Of a stretch of 23,978 nucleotides of DNA, positions 1-7,605 are shown one piece after another. The stretch is taken from positions 1 through 23,978 of the forward strand of contig JBBRPS010000042.1 in the NCBI GenBank assembly GCA_038227745.1, in the 5' to 3' direction. Position numbers and translations under genes: made by a program. The notes beneath the pieces were generated by a model. The model was not told the DNA's origin and made no database searches. It saw only the letters and a list, made by a program, of their open reading frames with translations. The stretch's first letter is position 1. Each line of letters opens with the position of its first letter. The stretch comes from DASPXY01 sp038227745 (GTDB lineage Bacteria > Planctomycetota > Planctomycetia > Gemmatales > Gemmataceae).

Positions 1-18
1 CGGCATCCGGATGCGGCC

Positions 19-74
19 CGCAACGCGCGAGGGGCCTGTCACCCATCTGGGTGACAGGCCCCTCGCGCGTTGCG
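19..74. repeat. Long inverted repeat (27-bp arms)
   Basis: The left arm (19-45) and right arm (48-74) are perfect reverse complements around a 2-nt centre. It would form a very stable hairpin in RNA or a cruciform in DNA. It has no T-run and no gene ends directly at it inside the window, so a terminator role cannot be shown. It is unlike the other palindromes in the window in sequence, but similar in size and design. Confidence 0.85.
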
Positions 75-191
75 CCCATGTCCGCCCACGGAGCGGCGCC
101 GACGGCTCAGGCGACACGCGCGGCCTGTTCCCTATCTGTACAGCCCCTTGGCGGAGGGGACACGTGAATATTACTCCGGCGCGGAAGGTCA

Positions 192-250
192 TCACACAAG
201 CCCGAAGCGCAAGCGAGGGGATCCCTCGCTTGCGCTTCGGGCTTGTGTGA
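192..250. repeat. Long inverted repeat (28-bp arms), interspersed planctomycete-type palindrome
   Basis: Arms 192-219 and 223-250 are perfect reverse complements around a 3-nt loop. The outer flanks (about 183-191 and 251-260) are also partly complementary. The arm core, ccctcgcttgcgcttcgggc, recurs as a single half at 13991-14010, so this is a dispersed family. It lies 40 bp past the stop of the minus-strand gene at 290-775 and could end its transcript, though no T-run is present. Confidence 0.85.
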
Positions 251-289
251 CCATCTTCGGCGCCGGGTGAATACGTTGCGAGAACGGCT

Positions 290-775
290 TTACAACGGAT
301 TTCTGATGAAGTGCTGCGTGTTGAAGTAATACTCCTGCCCGGCGTCCGCGGGCGGCCAGAGGACGCGGGCCAGGCAGGCGACGACCTCGCTGGCCCCTTC
401 CAGCGTCGTGAAGACGGTCAGCTGGTAGGGTTGCCCCGGCACGCGCCGGCAGACGGCCCAGGTCCACTCTCCGGCGCGGGCCACCACGCGGTAACCGTCA
501 CCACCAGGGTGCGGCACCGCCTGGAGCGGGTTGACCCCGCCGGCCACGCCCTGTTCCAGGGCGCGCTGCACGCGGCGGGCCACGCCGGCCGCCTCGTCGC
601 GGCCGAAGTCGCAGAACGCCGCAGGCTCGCCGTCGCCGCCGGGCCGCAGTGGCAGCAGATCCCACTCCAGGCCGCGCGGCCGCACGATCACCAGCGTCCG
701 CGCCCCCGGCGGCACGAGGATGCCCAGGGCGGTCGGGCCGGCCCGGTGGTCCTCCACACGGAGGAAGGGGGGCAT
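290..775 (-). CDS. Hypothetical protein, 161 aa
   Basis: I do not recognise a family. The protein is soluble-looking, with no signal peptide or membrane segment. It has a basic, Trp-containing middle (EWTWAVCRRVPGQPY) and a C-terminal stretch that reads like the end of a small alpha/beta domain. The start at 775 is chosen because a GGAG-type ribosome site (gaggagagtgccacg, minus strand) precedes it. It is transcribed away from the peptidase gene at 953, and the 177 bp between them can hold both promoters. The palindrome at 192-250 follows its stop. The composition (continuous readable frame, typical amino-acid mix) supports a real gene over its plus-strand shadow, but this is a judgement without a homologue. 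Confidence 0.55.
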   Translation of the reverse strand: MPPFLRVEDHRAGPTALGILVPPGARTLVIVRPRGLEWDLLPLRPGGDGEPAAFCDFGRDEAAGVARRVQRALEQGVAGGVNPLQAVPHPGGDGYRVVARAGEWTWAVCRRVPGQPYQLTVFTTLEGASEVVACLARVLWPPADAGQEYYFNTQHFIRNPL

Positions 776-952
776 CGTGGCACTCTCCTCTCACGCCATC
801 AGCGAACCGGATCGCCGCCATTGTAGACCCACCCGCGGCCAGTATAGCACAGATGGCGGGAACGCCCACCGGGGGGCCGGCCGGTTGCCGCGGTGGGCGC
901 CAGCTGCGAGAATCTGAGGGTCCGCCCACTCTCTCGGAAAGGAGTTCTCGTA

Positions 953-2659
953 ATGCCGTCCCTGCGTATCGTCCTGCCGCTGGTCCTCGTCGCGATGGCG
1001 TTGGCGGCGGCCTGGCCGGCGGTCCTGTCGGCCGACGCCCCGTCCACCGAACACGCCCGCCGCTTCGTCCAGGAGTACACCCGCAAGATCCGCCCACTCG
1101 AGGTCGCCGCCAACCGCGCCTGGTGGGACGCCAACCTCTCCGGCAAGGACGAGGACTTCAAGACCAAGGAAGAGGCCCAGAACAAGATCGACGCCGCCCT
1201 GTCCAGCAAACAGGACTTCCGGGAAGTGAAGGCCATCAAGGAGGCCGGCAAGATCGACGACCCCGTCACCGCCCGCGCCATCGACGTCATCTACCTCGCC
1301 TACCTCGAAAAGCAGCTCGACGCCGACCTGCTCAAGAAGATGACCGCCCTGTCCACGACCGTCGAAAAGAAGTTCAGCACCTTCCGCGCGAAGGTGGATG
1401 GCAAGGAGATGCCCGACGCCGAGGTGCGCAACGTACTCAAGACGTCCACCCTCTCCGAGCGCCGCCGCGAAGTGTACGAGGCGAGCAAGGAGGTCGGCAA
1501 GGTCGTCGAGGCCGACCTGAAGGAGCTGGTCAAGCTGCGCAACGAGGCGGCGACGAAGCTCGGCTTCAAGAACTACCACGCCATGATGCTCTTCCTCAAC
1601 GAGCAGAACGGCGACGACCTCGTCAAGCTGTTCGACCGCCTCGACGAACTGACGCGCAAGCCGTTCCTCGCGGCCAAGGCGGAGGTCGACATGCGGCTGG
1701 CGAAGAACTGCGGCGTCAAGGTCGAGGACCTGATGCCGTGGCATTACCACGACCCGTTTTTCCAGGAGGCGCCCGCGGTCTTCGAGGCCAACCTCGACAA
1801 GATCTACTCCGAGCAGGACCTGGTCGGCCTGTGCCGGAAGTTTTACCGCGGCATCGGCCTGCCCATCGACCTGGTGATCGAGCGGACGGGCGATTTCGCC
1901 CCGCGCAAGGGCAAGAACCCGCACGCCTTCTGCACCGACATCACGCGCGATGGCACCGACGTGCGCGTGCTGGCGAACGTGGTCCCCAACGAGTACTGGA
2001 TGGCGACGCTGCTGCACGAGTTCGGCCACTCGGTCTACAGCAGCTTGAACATCCCCGAGAAGCTGCCCTACGTACTGCGGATGGAATCGCACATCCTGAC
2101 GACCGAGGGCATCGCCATGATGTTCGAGAAGCTGTCGAAGCGCCGCGCCTGGCTGGAGGGGATGGGCGTCAAGGTCGCGGACCCAAAGGCGTTCGACGAG
2201 ACGGGCGCCCGGATGAGCCGCAACCAGCTGCTGATCTTCTCGCGCTGGTGCCAGGTGATGCTGCGCTTCGAGAAGGGGATGTACGAGGACCCAGGGCAGG
2301 ACCTGAACAAGCTGTGGTGGGACCTGGTGGAGCGCTACCAGAGGCTGCGGCGGCCGCCGGGGCGGAACGCGCCGGACTACGGCAGCAAAATCCACATCGT
2401 GAGCGCGCCGGTGTACTACCACAACTACATGATGGGCGAGCTGTTCGCCTCGCAGCTGCACCACGCGATCGCGCGCGCGGTGTACAAGGGCGCCGCGCCC
2501 GACACGGTGGTGTACGCGGGCAACAAGGAGGTGGGCGAGTTCCTGAAGCGGCGCGTCTTCGAGCCGGGGCGGACGTTGACGTGGAACGAGCTGACGCGGC
2601 ACGCGACCGGGGCGGACCTCGGCCCGGAGGCGTTCGCGCAGGACTTCCGGGGCAAGTGA
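953..2659 (+). CDS. Exported M2/M3-type zinc metallopeptidase (gluzincin)
   Basis: A 568-aa peptidase. The start at 953 follows a strong GGAG site (ggaaaggagttctcgta); the open frame continues upstream but without a ribosome site. Residues 1-26 form a signal peptide (MPSLRIVLPLVLVAMALAAA) ending near VLSADA, so it is probably secreted or periplasmic. HEFGH at residues 355-359 supplies the two zinc histidines and the catalytic Glu356. Glu385 in a TEGIAMMFE segment is the likely third ligand. The N-terminal helical region and a PWHYHDPFF motif resemble bacterial peptidyl-dipeptidases of the angiotensin-converting-enzyme group (M2), while HEFGH is more typical of M3. Family assignment between M2 and M3 is therefore open. 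Expected activity is cleavage of short peptides. It is monocistronic here. Confidence 0.88.
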   Translation: MPSLRIVLPLVLVAMALAAAWPAVLSADAPSTEHARRFVQEYTRKIRPLEVAANRAWWDANLSGKDEDFKTKEEAQNKIDAALSSKQDFREVKAIKEAGKIDDPVTARAIDVIYLAYLEKQLDADLLKKMTALSTTVEKKFSTFRAKVDGKEMPDAEVRNVLKTSTLSERRREVYEASKEVGKVVEADLKELVKLRNEAATKLGFKNYHAMMLFLNEQNGDDLVKLFDRLDELTRKPFLAAKAEVDMRLAKNCGVKVEDLMPWHYHDPFFQEAPAVFEANLDKIYSEQDLVGLCRKFYRGIGLPIDLVIERTGDFAPRKGKNPHAFCTDITRDGTDVRVLANVVPNEYWMATLLHEFGHSVYSSLNIPEKLPYVLRMESHILTTEGIAMMFEKLSKRRAWLEGMGVKVADPKAFDETGARMSRNQLLIFSRWCQVMLRFEKGMYEDPGQDLNKLWWDLVERYQRLRRPPGRNAPDYGSKIHIVSAPVYYHNYMMGELFASQLHHAIARAVYKGAAPDTVVYAGNKEVGEFLKRRVFEPGRTLTWNELTRHATGADLGPEAFAQDFRGK

Positions 2660-2742
2660 CTGTCCGGTCTCCCGGTGCGCGTCGCGACAGCGGGACGCGC
2701 ACCGGACCGTTTACCCGGCCGCGAGGAAGTCGGAAAACGTCC

Positions 2743-2772
2743 TTGACATACCGGCGAGCGCCTGCATATCAT
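2743..2772 (+). promoter_or_regulatory. Candidate sigma70-type promoter
   Basis: A perfect -35 box TTGACA (2743-2748), an 18-bp spacer and a -10-like TATCAT (2767-2772) lie on the plus strand. The predicted start falls inside the palindromic operator at 2775-2791. The promoter points into the 3' end of the gntR-type gene, antisense to it. No plus-strand gene follows until 3615. Confidence 0.45.
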
Positions 2773-2774
2773 CC

Positions 2775-2791
2775 AAGTGGTCTGACCAGTT
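2775..2791. promoter_or_regulatory. FadR/GntR-type operator palindrome
   Basis: The core TGGTC-T-GACCA (2778-2788), extended by matching AA/TT at the ends, fits the TGGTnnnACCA pattern bound by FadR-subfamily regulators such as PdhR and LldR. It closely resembles the E. coli FadR site. It overlaps the predicted start of the promoter at 2743-2772 and the stop codon of the adjacent FadR-type gene, which is its likely binder. Binding is inferred from the sequence only. Confidence 0.5.
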
Positions 2792-3506
2792 ATCCTCCTG
2801 CGGAGGCGTCGGCCTCCGGGCCACCAGAGCCCCGCTCGATCTCGCCGAGGTGCTGCATGTTGGCCTCGATGTGCTCGCGCATGGCGCGGGCGGCCGCCTC
2901 GCTGTCGCCGGCGCGGACGGCCGCGAGGATGGCGGCGTGGTGGCGGCAGGCGAGGTCGGCGCCGTAACGGCCGAGTGTCCGCCAGCGGCTGTGGATGAGC
3001 AGCTCCTGGATGGGTACGAGGACGACCTGGAAGAGCGGGTTGCCGGTGGCCTCGGCGAGGAGGGCGTGGAACTCCAGGTCCGCCTTGACGTGTGCCTCCA
3101 GCCCCCGCCGGGGGTTGCCCAGGATTTTCTGGGTCCTGTCGAGGCGGGCGAGGTGCTCGTCGGTGCGGCGGGCGGCAGCGGCGGCAGCGATGGCCGTCTC
3201 CAGCGGCAGGCGCACGGCGCTGAGGTCGTCCAGGTGGAAGTCGGGCCGCGACAGCAACCGCTGGTAGGCGACGGTGAGCGGGCGCGTGGCGGCGGCCTCG
3301 ACGCGCGTGCCGGAGCCGTGGACGCTGCGGACCAGGCCCAGGCTGGCGAGCCGGCCGAGGGCCTCGCGCACAACGCTGCGGCTCACACCCATCTGGGCGC
3401 TAAGGTCGCGCTCGGAGGGCAGTAGCTCGCCGGGCGGCAGTTCCCCGGAGAGGATGGCCCGCTCGAAATGGTCGGCGATCTGGGAGACGCGGTCGATGCG
3501 TGACAT
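2790..3506 (-). CDS. GntR/FadR-family transcriptional regulator (FCD domain)
   Basis: A 238-aa DNA-binding regulator. Residues 1-75 are a winged helix-turn-helix of the GntR type: the segment with LPSERDLSAQMGVSRSVVREAL and GLVRSVHGSGTRV has the usual recognition helix and wing. Residues about 90-225 are an all-helical FCD effector-binding domain, with DLEFHALLAEATGNP and later His residues (RHHAAILAAV) that usually bind metal or ligand. Start 3506 gives the standard family length; no clear ribosome site precedes it. It is divergent from the PSD1 gene at 3615, with 108 bp between, so it may control that gene and itself. A matching operator lies at its own 3' end. The ligand is unknown. Confidence 0.9.
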   Translation of the reverse strand: MSRIDRVSQIADHFERAILSGELPPGELLPSERDLSAQMGVSRSVVREALGRLASLGLVRSVHGSGTRVEAAATRPLTVAYQRLLSRPDFHLDDLSAVRLPLETAIAAAAAARRTDEHLARLDRTQKILGNPRRGLEAHVKADLEFHALLAEATGNPLFQVVLVPIQELLIHSRWRTLGRYGADLACRHHAAILAAVRAGDSEAAARAMREHIEANMQHLGEIERGSGGPEADASAGG

Positions 3507-3614
3507 GCGTTTATTGAAATGGAACCGCGGCGGTTTGACAATCCGGGTAGGGAAAGTCCCCAAGCCCACCCGTTGCACCGGGTGAGCCGACGCGGCGACT
3601 GAAGGTGTGACTCC

Positions 3615-6600
3615 ATGCGAACGCAGCTCTGGACCGCCCTCGGCCTCGGCACCCTCGTGGCGCTGTGCGGCGCCGTGCGGCTCTCCTCGCAGGAGCAGCC
3701 CGCCGCCCGGGAGGCGTTCTTCGCCCGCAAGGTCGCGCCGCTCCTGCGCGAGCGCTGCCTGGAATGCCACAACGCGAAGAAGTCGCGGGGCGGCCTCGAC
3801 CTCTCGACGCGCGACGCGGCGCTGACCGGCGGCGACAAGGGCCCGGCGCTCGTCCCAGGCGACGCCGAGAAGAGCCTGCTCCTGCACATGGTTGCCGGCC
3901 CCGAGCCGAAGATGCCGCGGCAGCGCCCGCCCCTGCCCGCCGCGCAGGTCGCCGACCTCCGCACCTGGATCGCCGACGGCGCCGCCTGGCCGAAGGACGC
4001 CGTGCTGGCCGCCGCGCCGGCCTGGGGCAAGGGCGGCGCGGACTGGTGGTCGCTGCGGCCCCTGCGACGCCCACCGGTGCCCGCGGTGAAGAATGCGGGC
4101 TGGATCCGCAGTGCCATCGACGCCTACGTGCTGGCCAGGCTCGAGGCCGAGGGCCTCACCCCGTCCGCCCCGGCCGACCGCGTGACGTTCATCCGCCGCG
4201 CCACCTACGACTTGCACGGCCTGCCGCCGACGCCCGACGAGATCGAGGCGTTCGTCAGCGACCGCAGGCCCGACGCCTTCGCGCGGCTGATCGACCGGCT
4301 GCTGGCCTCGCCGCGCTACGGCGAGCGCTGGGGCCGGCACTGGCTCGACGTCGTCCACTACGCGGACACGCACGGCTACGACAAGGACAAACGCCGCCTG
4401 TGGGCGTGGCTGTTCCGCGACTGGGTCATCGGCGCCTTCAACCGCGATCTGCCGTACCGCCGTTTCGCACGCCGCCAGCTCGCCGGCGATGTGGTACTAC
4501 CCGGCGACCCGGAGGGCGTCATCGCGACCGGCTTCGTCGTCGCCGGGCCGTGGGACTTCGTCGGCCACGTCGAACTGCGCGAGGGTACGGTGGACAAGGA
4601 GAAGACGCGGGCGCTGGACCGCGACGACATGGTCGCCAACGCCGTCTCGACCTTCGTCAGCATGACCGCCCACTGCGCCCGCTGCCACGACCACAAGTTC
4701 GACCCGATCTCGCAGAAGGACTACTATCGCCTGCAGGCCGTCTTCGCCGGCGTCGAGCGCGGTGACCGCGCTTACACGACGCCCGAGGCCCGGCAGCAGC
4801 GGGTGAGTGTGGAAAAGCAGATACGTGCCGTCGCGGCGCGTCGCGCCGAGCTGCGCAAGAAGGCGGAGGCGGTGCGGACGCCGGAACTCGCCCGGCTCGA
4901 GGCGGACCTGGGCCGGTGGCGCGCGGAGCTGGACCGCCTGCCCGCGCCGGCGGTCAAGGGACTGAGTCCGACGAACGGCTACCACAGCGGCATCTCGCCG
5001 CGGCGCGACGTCGTGAAGTGGGTGCAGATCGACCTCGGCCGTCCGGTGGTGATCGACGCGATCCGGCTGGTCCCGGCCCGGCCGACCGACTTCCCCGACA
5101 CGCCGGGCTTCGGGTTCCCGGTCCGCTTCCGCGTCGCCGTGTCCGACGAGCCGACCTTTACGCGAGCGGAAACGGTCGCCGACCACACCGGCGCCGACTT
5201 CAAGAACCCCGGTGACAACGCCTACGTGCTGCGGCCGCAGGGCAAGAAGGGTCGCTATGTCCGGGTGACGGCAACGCGGCTGTGGGAGCGGACGCGCGAC
5301 TTCGTCTTCGCCCTCGCCGAGCTGCAGGTCGATGCGGGCCGCCGGAACGTCGCGCTCGGCGCGGCCGTGACGGCGCTCGACTCCATCGAGGCGGGCCGCT
5401 GGGCCAGGAAGAACCTCGTGGACAATTACGACAGCCGCAAGCCCCTGGCCGACCTGTCCGACCCGCGCGCCGCGGCGCTGGTGAGGCAGCGTGAGCAACT
5501 GCGGCAGCGCCTCGGCGAGGCGGAGCGGGCGCGGCAGGCGCTGCTCAATCGGCTGACGGACCCAGCGACCCGGGCGGAGCTGGCCCGCACCGCCGCCGAG
5601 GCCGCGGCGCTGGAGGCGCGGCTCAAGGTACTGGCGGCGCCGGCGAAGGTGTACGCCGTGGTGCCGCGACCGCCGCGGCCGATCCACGTCCTGAAGCGCG
5701 GCGACGTCGAGCGCAAGGGCGACCTCGTCGGCGCCGGCGCCCTTTCTCTGGTGGCGGGCCTGGACGCCGAGTTCAAGCTCGCCCGCCCCGAGGACGAGGC
5801 CGCCCGCCGACTGGCCCTCGCCGACTGGATCACTGACACCAGGAACGTCCTGACGTGGCGCTCGATCGTCAACCGCGTCTGGCACTACCACTTCGGCCGC
5901 GGCCTGGTGGACACGCCGAACGACTTCGGCAAGAACGGCTCGCGGCCGACGCACCCCGAGCTGCTCGACTGGCTGGCGGTCGAGTTCCGCGACGGCCGCC
6001 AGTCGTTCAAGCAGTTGCACCGCCTCATCATGCTCAGCAGCACCTACCGCCAGGCGTCGGCCCACGACGAGGCGAAGGCGAAGATCGACGCCGATAATCG
6101 CTATCTCTGGCGGATGAATCGGCAGCGCCTCGACGCCGAATCGGTGCGCGACAGCGTGCTGGCGATCGGCGGCAAGCTCGACCTGAAGATGGGCGGCCCC
6201 GGCTACGACCTGTTCCGCTTCAAGGACGACCACTCGCCGGTCTACGACCACACCGACCTGACACACGTCCACGACCCGGCGACGTACCGGCGCACGGTGT
6301 ACCGCTTCGTGGTGCGGAGCGTGCCGAACCCGTTTTTGGAGTCGCTGGACTGCGCCGACCCGAACCTCAACACGCCGGTGCGCAACACGACGCTGACCGC
6401 GCTGCAGGCGCTGGCGCTGCTGAACAATCCGTTCATGGTGAAGCAGTCGGAGTACTTCGCCCGGCGGCTGGAGGCGATGCGGCCCGACCTGGACGGGCGC
6501 ATCGAGATGGCGTACCGGCTGGCGTTCGGTCGGGCGCCGACACGTGAGGAGCAGACGGCAGTGGCGGGCTACGCACGCAGACATGGGCTGGCAAACGCTT

Positions 6601-6644
6601 GCCGGGTATTGTTAAATGCCAATGAGTTCTTGTTTATCGATTGA
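3615..6644 (+). CDS. PSCyt1-PSCyt2-PSD1 (DUF1549/DUF1553) cytochrome c protein with discoidin-like insert
   Basis: A 1009-aa exported protein of the kind multiplied in Planctomycetes. Residues 1-26 are a signal peptide. A planctomycete cytochrome c domain follows, with haem motif C48-LE-C51-H52. DUF1549 (PSCyt2) spans roughly 165-375 and ends in a second CxxCH (C354, C357, H358). A helical linker is followed by a beta-rich, F5/8 type C (discoidin-like) segment at about 455-575 (VQIDLGRPVVIDAIRL, YVRVTATRLW). A coiled-coil stretch follows at 615-680. DUF1553 (PSD1) fills about 725-985. These proteins are thought to act outside the cytoplasm in polysaccharide or sulfated-glycan use, but their reaction is not established. 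The usual partner, a DUF1501 protein, is not next to it but at 12508. Confidence 0.93.
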   Translation: MRTQLWTALGLGTLVALCGAVRLSSQEQPAAREAFFARKVAPLLRERCLECHNAKKSRGGLDLSTRDAALTGGDKGPALVPGDAEKSLLLHMVAGPEPKMPRQRPPLPAAQVADLRTWIADGAAWPKDAVLAAAPAWGKGGADWWSLRPLRRPPVPAVKNAGWIRSAIDAYVLARLEAEGLTPSAPADRVTFIRRATYDLHGLPPTPDEIEAFVSDRRPDAFARLIDRLLASPRYGERWGRHWLDVVHYADTHGYDKDKRRLWAWLFRDWVIGAFNRDLPYRRFARRQLAGDVVLPGDPEGVIATGFVVAGPWDFVGHVELREGTVDKEKTRALDRDDMVANAVSTFVSMTAHCARCHDHKFDPISQKDYYRLQAVFAGVERGDRAYTTPEARQQRVSVEKQIRAVAARRAELRKKAEAVRTPELARLEADLGRWRAELDRLPAPAVKGLSPTNGYHSGISPRRDVVKWVQIDLGRPVVIDAIRLVPARPTDFPDTPGFGFPVRFRVAVSDEPTFTRAETVADHTGADFKNPGDNAYVLRPQGKKGRYVRVTATRLWERTRDFVFALAELQVDAGRRNVALGAAVTALDSIEAGRWARKNLVDNYDSRKPLADLSDPRAAALVRQREQLRQRLGEAERARQALLNRLTDPATRAELARTAAEAAALEARLKVLAAPAKVYAVVPRPPRPIHVLKRGDVERKGDLVGAGALSLVAGLDAEFKLARPEDEAARRLALADWITDTRNVLTWRSIVNRVWHYHFGRGLVDTPNDFGKNGSRPTHPELLDWLAVEFRDGRQSFKQLHRLIMLSSTYRQASAHDEAKAKIDADNRYLWRMNRQRLDAESVRDSVLAIGGKLDLKMGGPGYDLFRFKDDHSPVYDHTDLTHVHDPATYRRTVYRFVVRSVPNPFLESLDCADPNLNTPVRNTTLTALQALALLNNPFMVKQSEYFARRLEAMRPDLDGRIEMAYRLAFGRAPTREEQTAVAGYARRHGLANACRVLLNANEFLFID

Positions 6645-6670
6645 GAGGCGGAAGCGCCGAGGAGGTTCCC

Positions 6671-7495
6671 ATGATCGAGTTCAAGGTTGTTCCGCCGCCG
6701 GGCAGTGTTATCCCGAACCACAACCACCTGCCTTGCGACAGCGACAGCAACGGACGGCCCCGCCCGGGCCAGCCCCACTTATGGCTCCCCAACCACAATG
6801 ACCTGCCGGACAAGGATGGCTCCCCCGTGACGAACTCTCAAGAACACCCGCAGAGCCGCTTGCTGACCGGCTCGATCGAGCCGCTCCTGCGCCAGCGGCA
6901 CCCCGACGATCAGTACTACCTCGGGCAGGACACCGCTCTGTTTTTCCGGATCCGCGATGCCGACATTGCCACGGCGGTGGCGCCCGACTGGTATTACGTG
7001 CCCGGCGTCTCTCCTCTGTACGAGGGAGAAGTCCGGCGCTCCTACATCCTCTGGCAAGACATGATTGTGCCGCTCATCGTCCTGGAATACGTCTCGGGCA
7101 ACGGCGCCGAGGAGCGCGACCGGACCCGCTACACGGGGAAGTTCTGGCTTTACGAGCAGGGCCTGCGCGTGCCCTACTACGGCATTTACGAGGTGAACCC
7201 CGGGCGCGTGGAACTGTACCAGCTCGTCAACACCCGGTATGAGCTGGTGCCGGCCAACGACCGGGGGCACTTTCCCATCGCCCCCCCCCTCGGGCTGGAG
7301 CTGGGTATCTGGCAGGGACGGTATGCGCAATACGAACTCCCCTGGCTGCGGTGGTGGGACGCCCAGGGGAACCTCCTCCCCAGCCCGGAAGAGCGCGCCG
7401 AGCAGGAGAGGCAGCGCGCCGAGCAGGAGAGGCAGCGCGCCGAGCGCCTCGCAGAGAAACTGCGTGCCCTGGGAATTGATCCCGAAGCTCCCTGA
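6671..7495 (+). CDS. Uma2-family (DUF820) PD-(D/E)XK nuclease-like protein with C-terminal coiled coil
   Basis: A 274-aa protein. The start at 6671 follows gaggaggttccc, and the gene begins 26 bp after the PSD1 stop, so read-through is possible. The middle has a Uma2-like fold: a PDW motif (active-site Asp), a following strand LIVLEYVSGN in which the Glu and Ser occupy the ExxS positions, and GIYEVNPGRVELYQL as the terminal strands. The last 40 residues are a charged coiled coil built on a repeated heptad (RAEQERQ twice), encoded by a 21-bp tandem repeat. The N-terminal 70 residues are Pro/Asn/His-rich and unordered. Uma2 genes are very numerous in planctomycetes and cyanobacteria, and their function is not known. 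Cleavage activity is unproven. Confidence 0.8.
   Translation: MIEFKVVPPPGSVIPNHNHLPCDSDSNGRPRPGQPHLWLPNHNDLPDKDGSPVTNSQEHPQSRLLTGSIEPLLRQRHPDDQYYLGQDTALFFRIRDADIATAVAPDWYYVPGVSPLYEGEVRRSYILWQDMIVPLIVLEYVSGNGAEERDRTRYTGKFWLYEQGLRVPYYGIYEVNPGRVELYQLVNTRYELVPANDRGHFPIAPPLGLELGIWQGRYAQYELPWLRWWDAQGNLLPSPEERAEQERQRAEQERQRAERLAEKLRALGIDPEAP
7393..7445 (+). repeat. 21-bp tandem repeat (about 2.5 units) inside the Uma2-like gene
   Basis: Units 7393-7413 and 7414-7434 are identical, and 7435-7445 repeats the first 11 bases. Each unit adds one heptad to the coiled coil without shifting the frame, so copy number could vary by slippage. Confidence 0.85.
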
Positions 7496-7605
7496 ACCGC
7501 CGACGGCGAGATCTTCGTCAGACGTCCTTGCATTCTGCTGGCCTCGCGGTTCCTGCGGCGGTATCATCGGGGAAACTTCATCTCCCCGCAGGGAGGCCAC
7601 AGCCC

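Noticed and set aside
1..270. Small ORFs reading through the palindromes (for example RKRG- or RACVT-ending frames)
   Set aside because: They are translations of the repeat arms. There is no ribosome site and no protein-like composition.
649..2967. 772-aa plus-strand ORF and 603-aa minus-strand ORF across the peptidase gene
   Set aside because: Both are frame shadows of the peptidase in high-GC DNA, with Arg/Pro-rich or Val/His-rich low-complexity composition and no motifs.
3567..3584. Inverted repeat CACCCG-n6-CGGGTG as the regulator's operator before PSD1
   Set aside because: The arms are only 6 bp and GC-rich, and it does not fit the TGGTnnnACCA pattern found at 2775-2791. Chance is likely in this composition.
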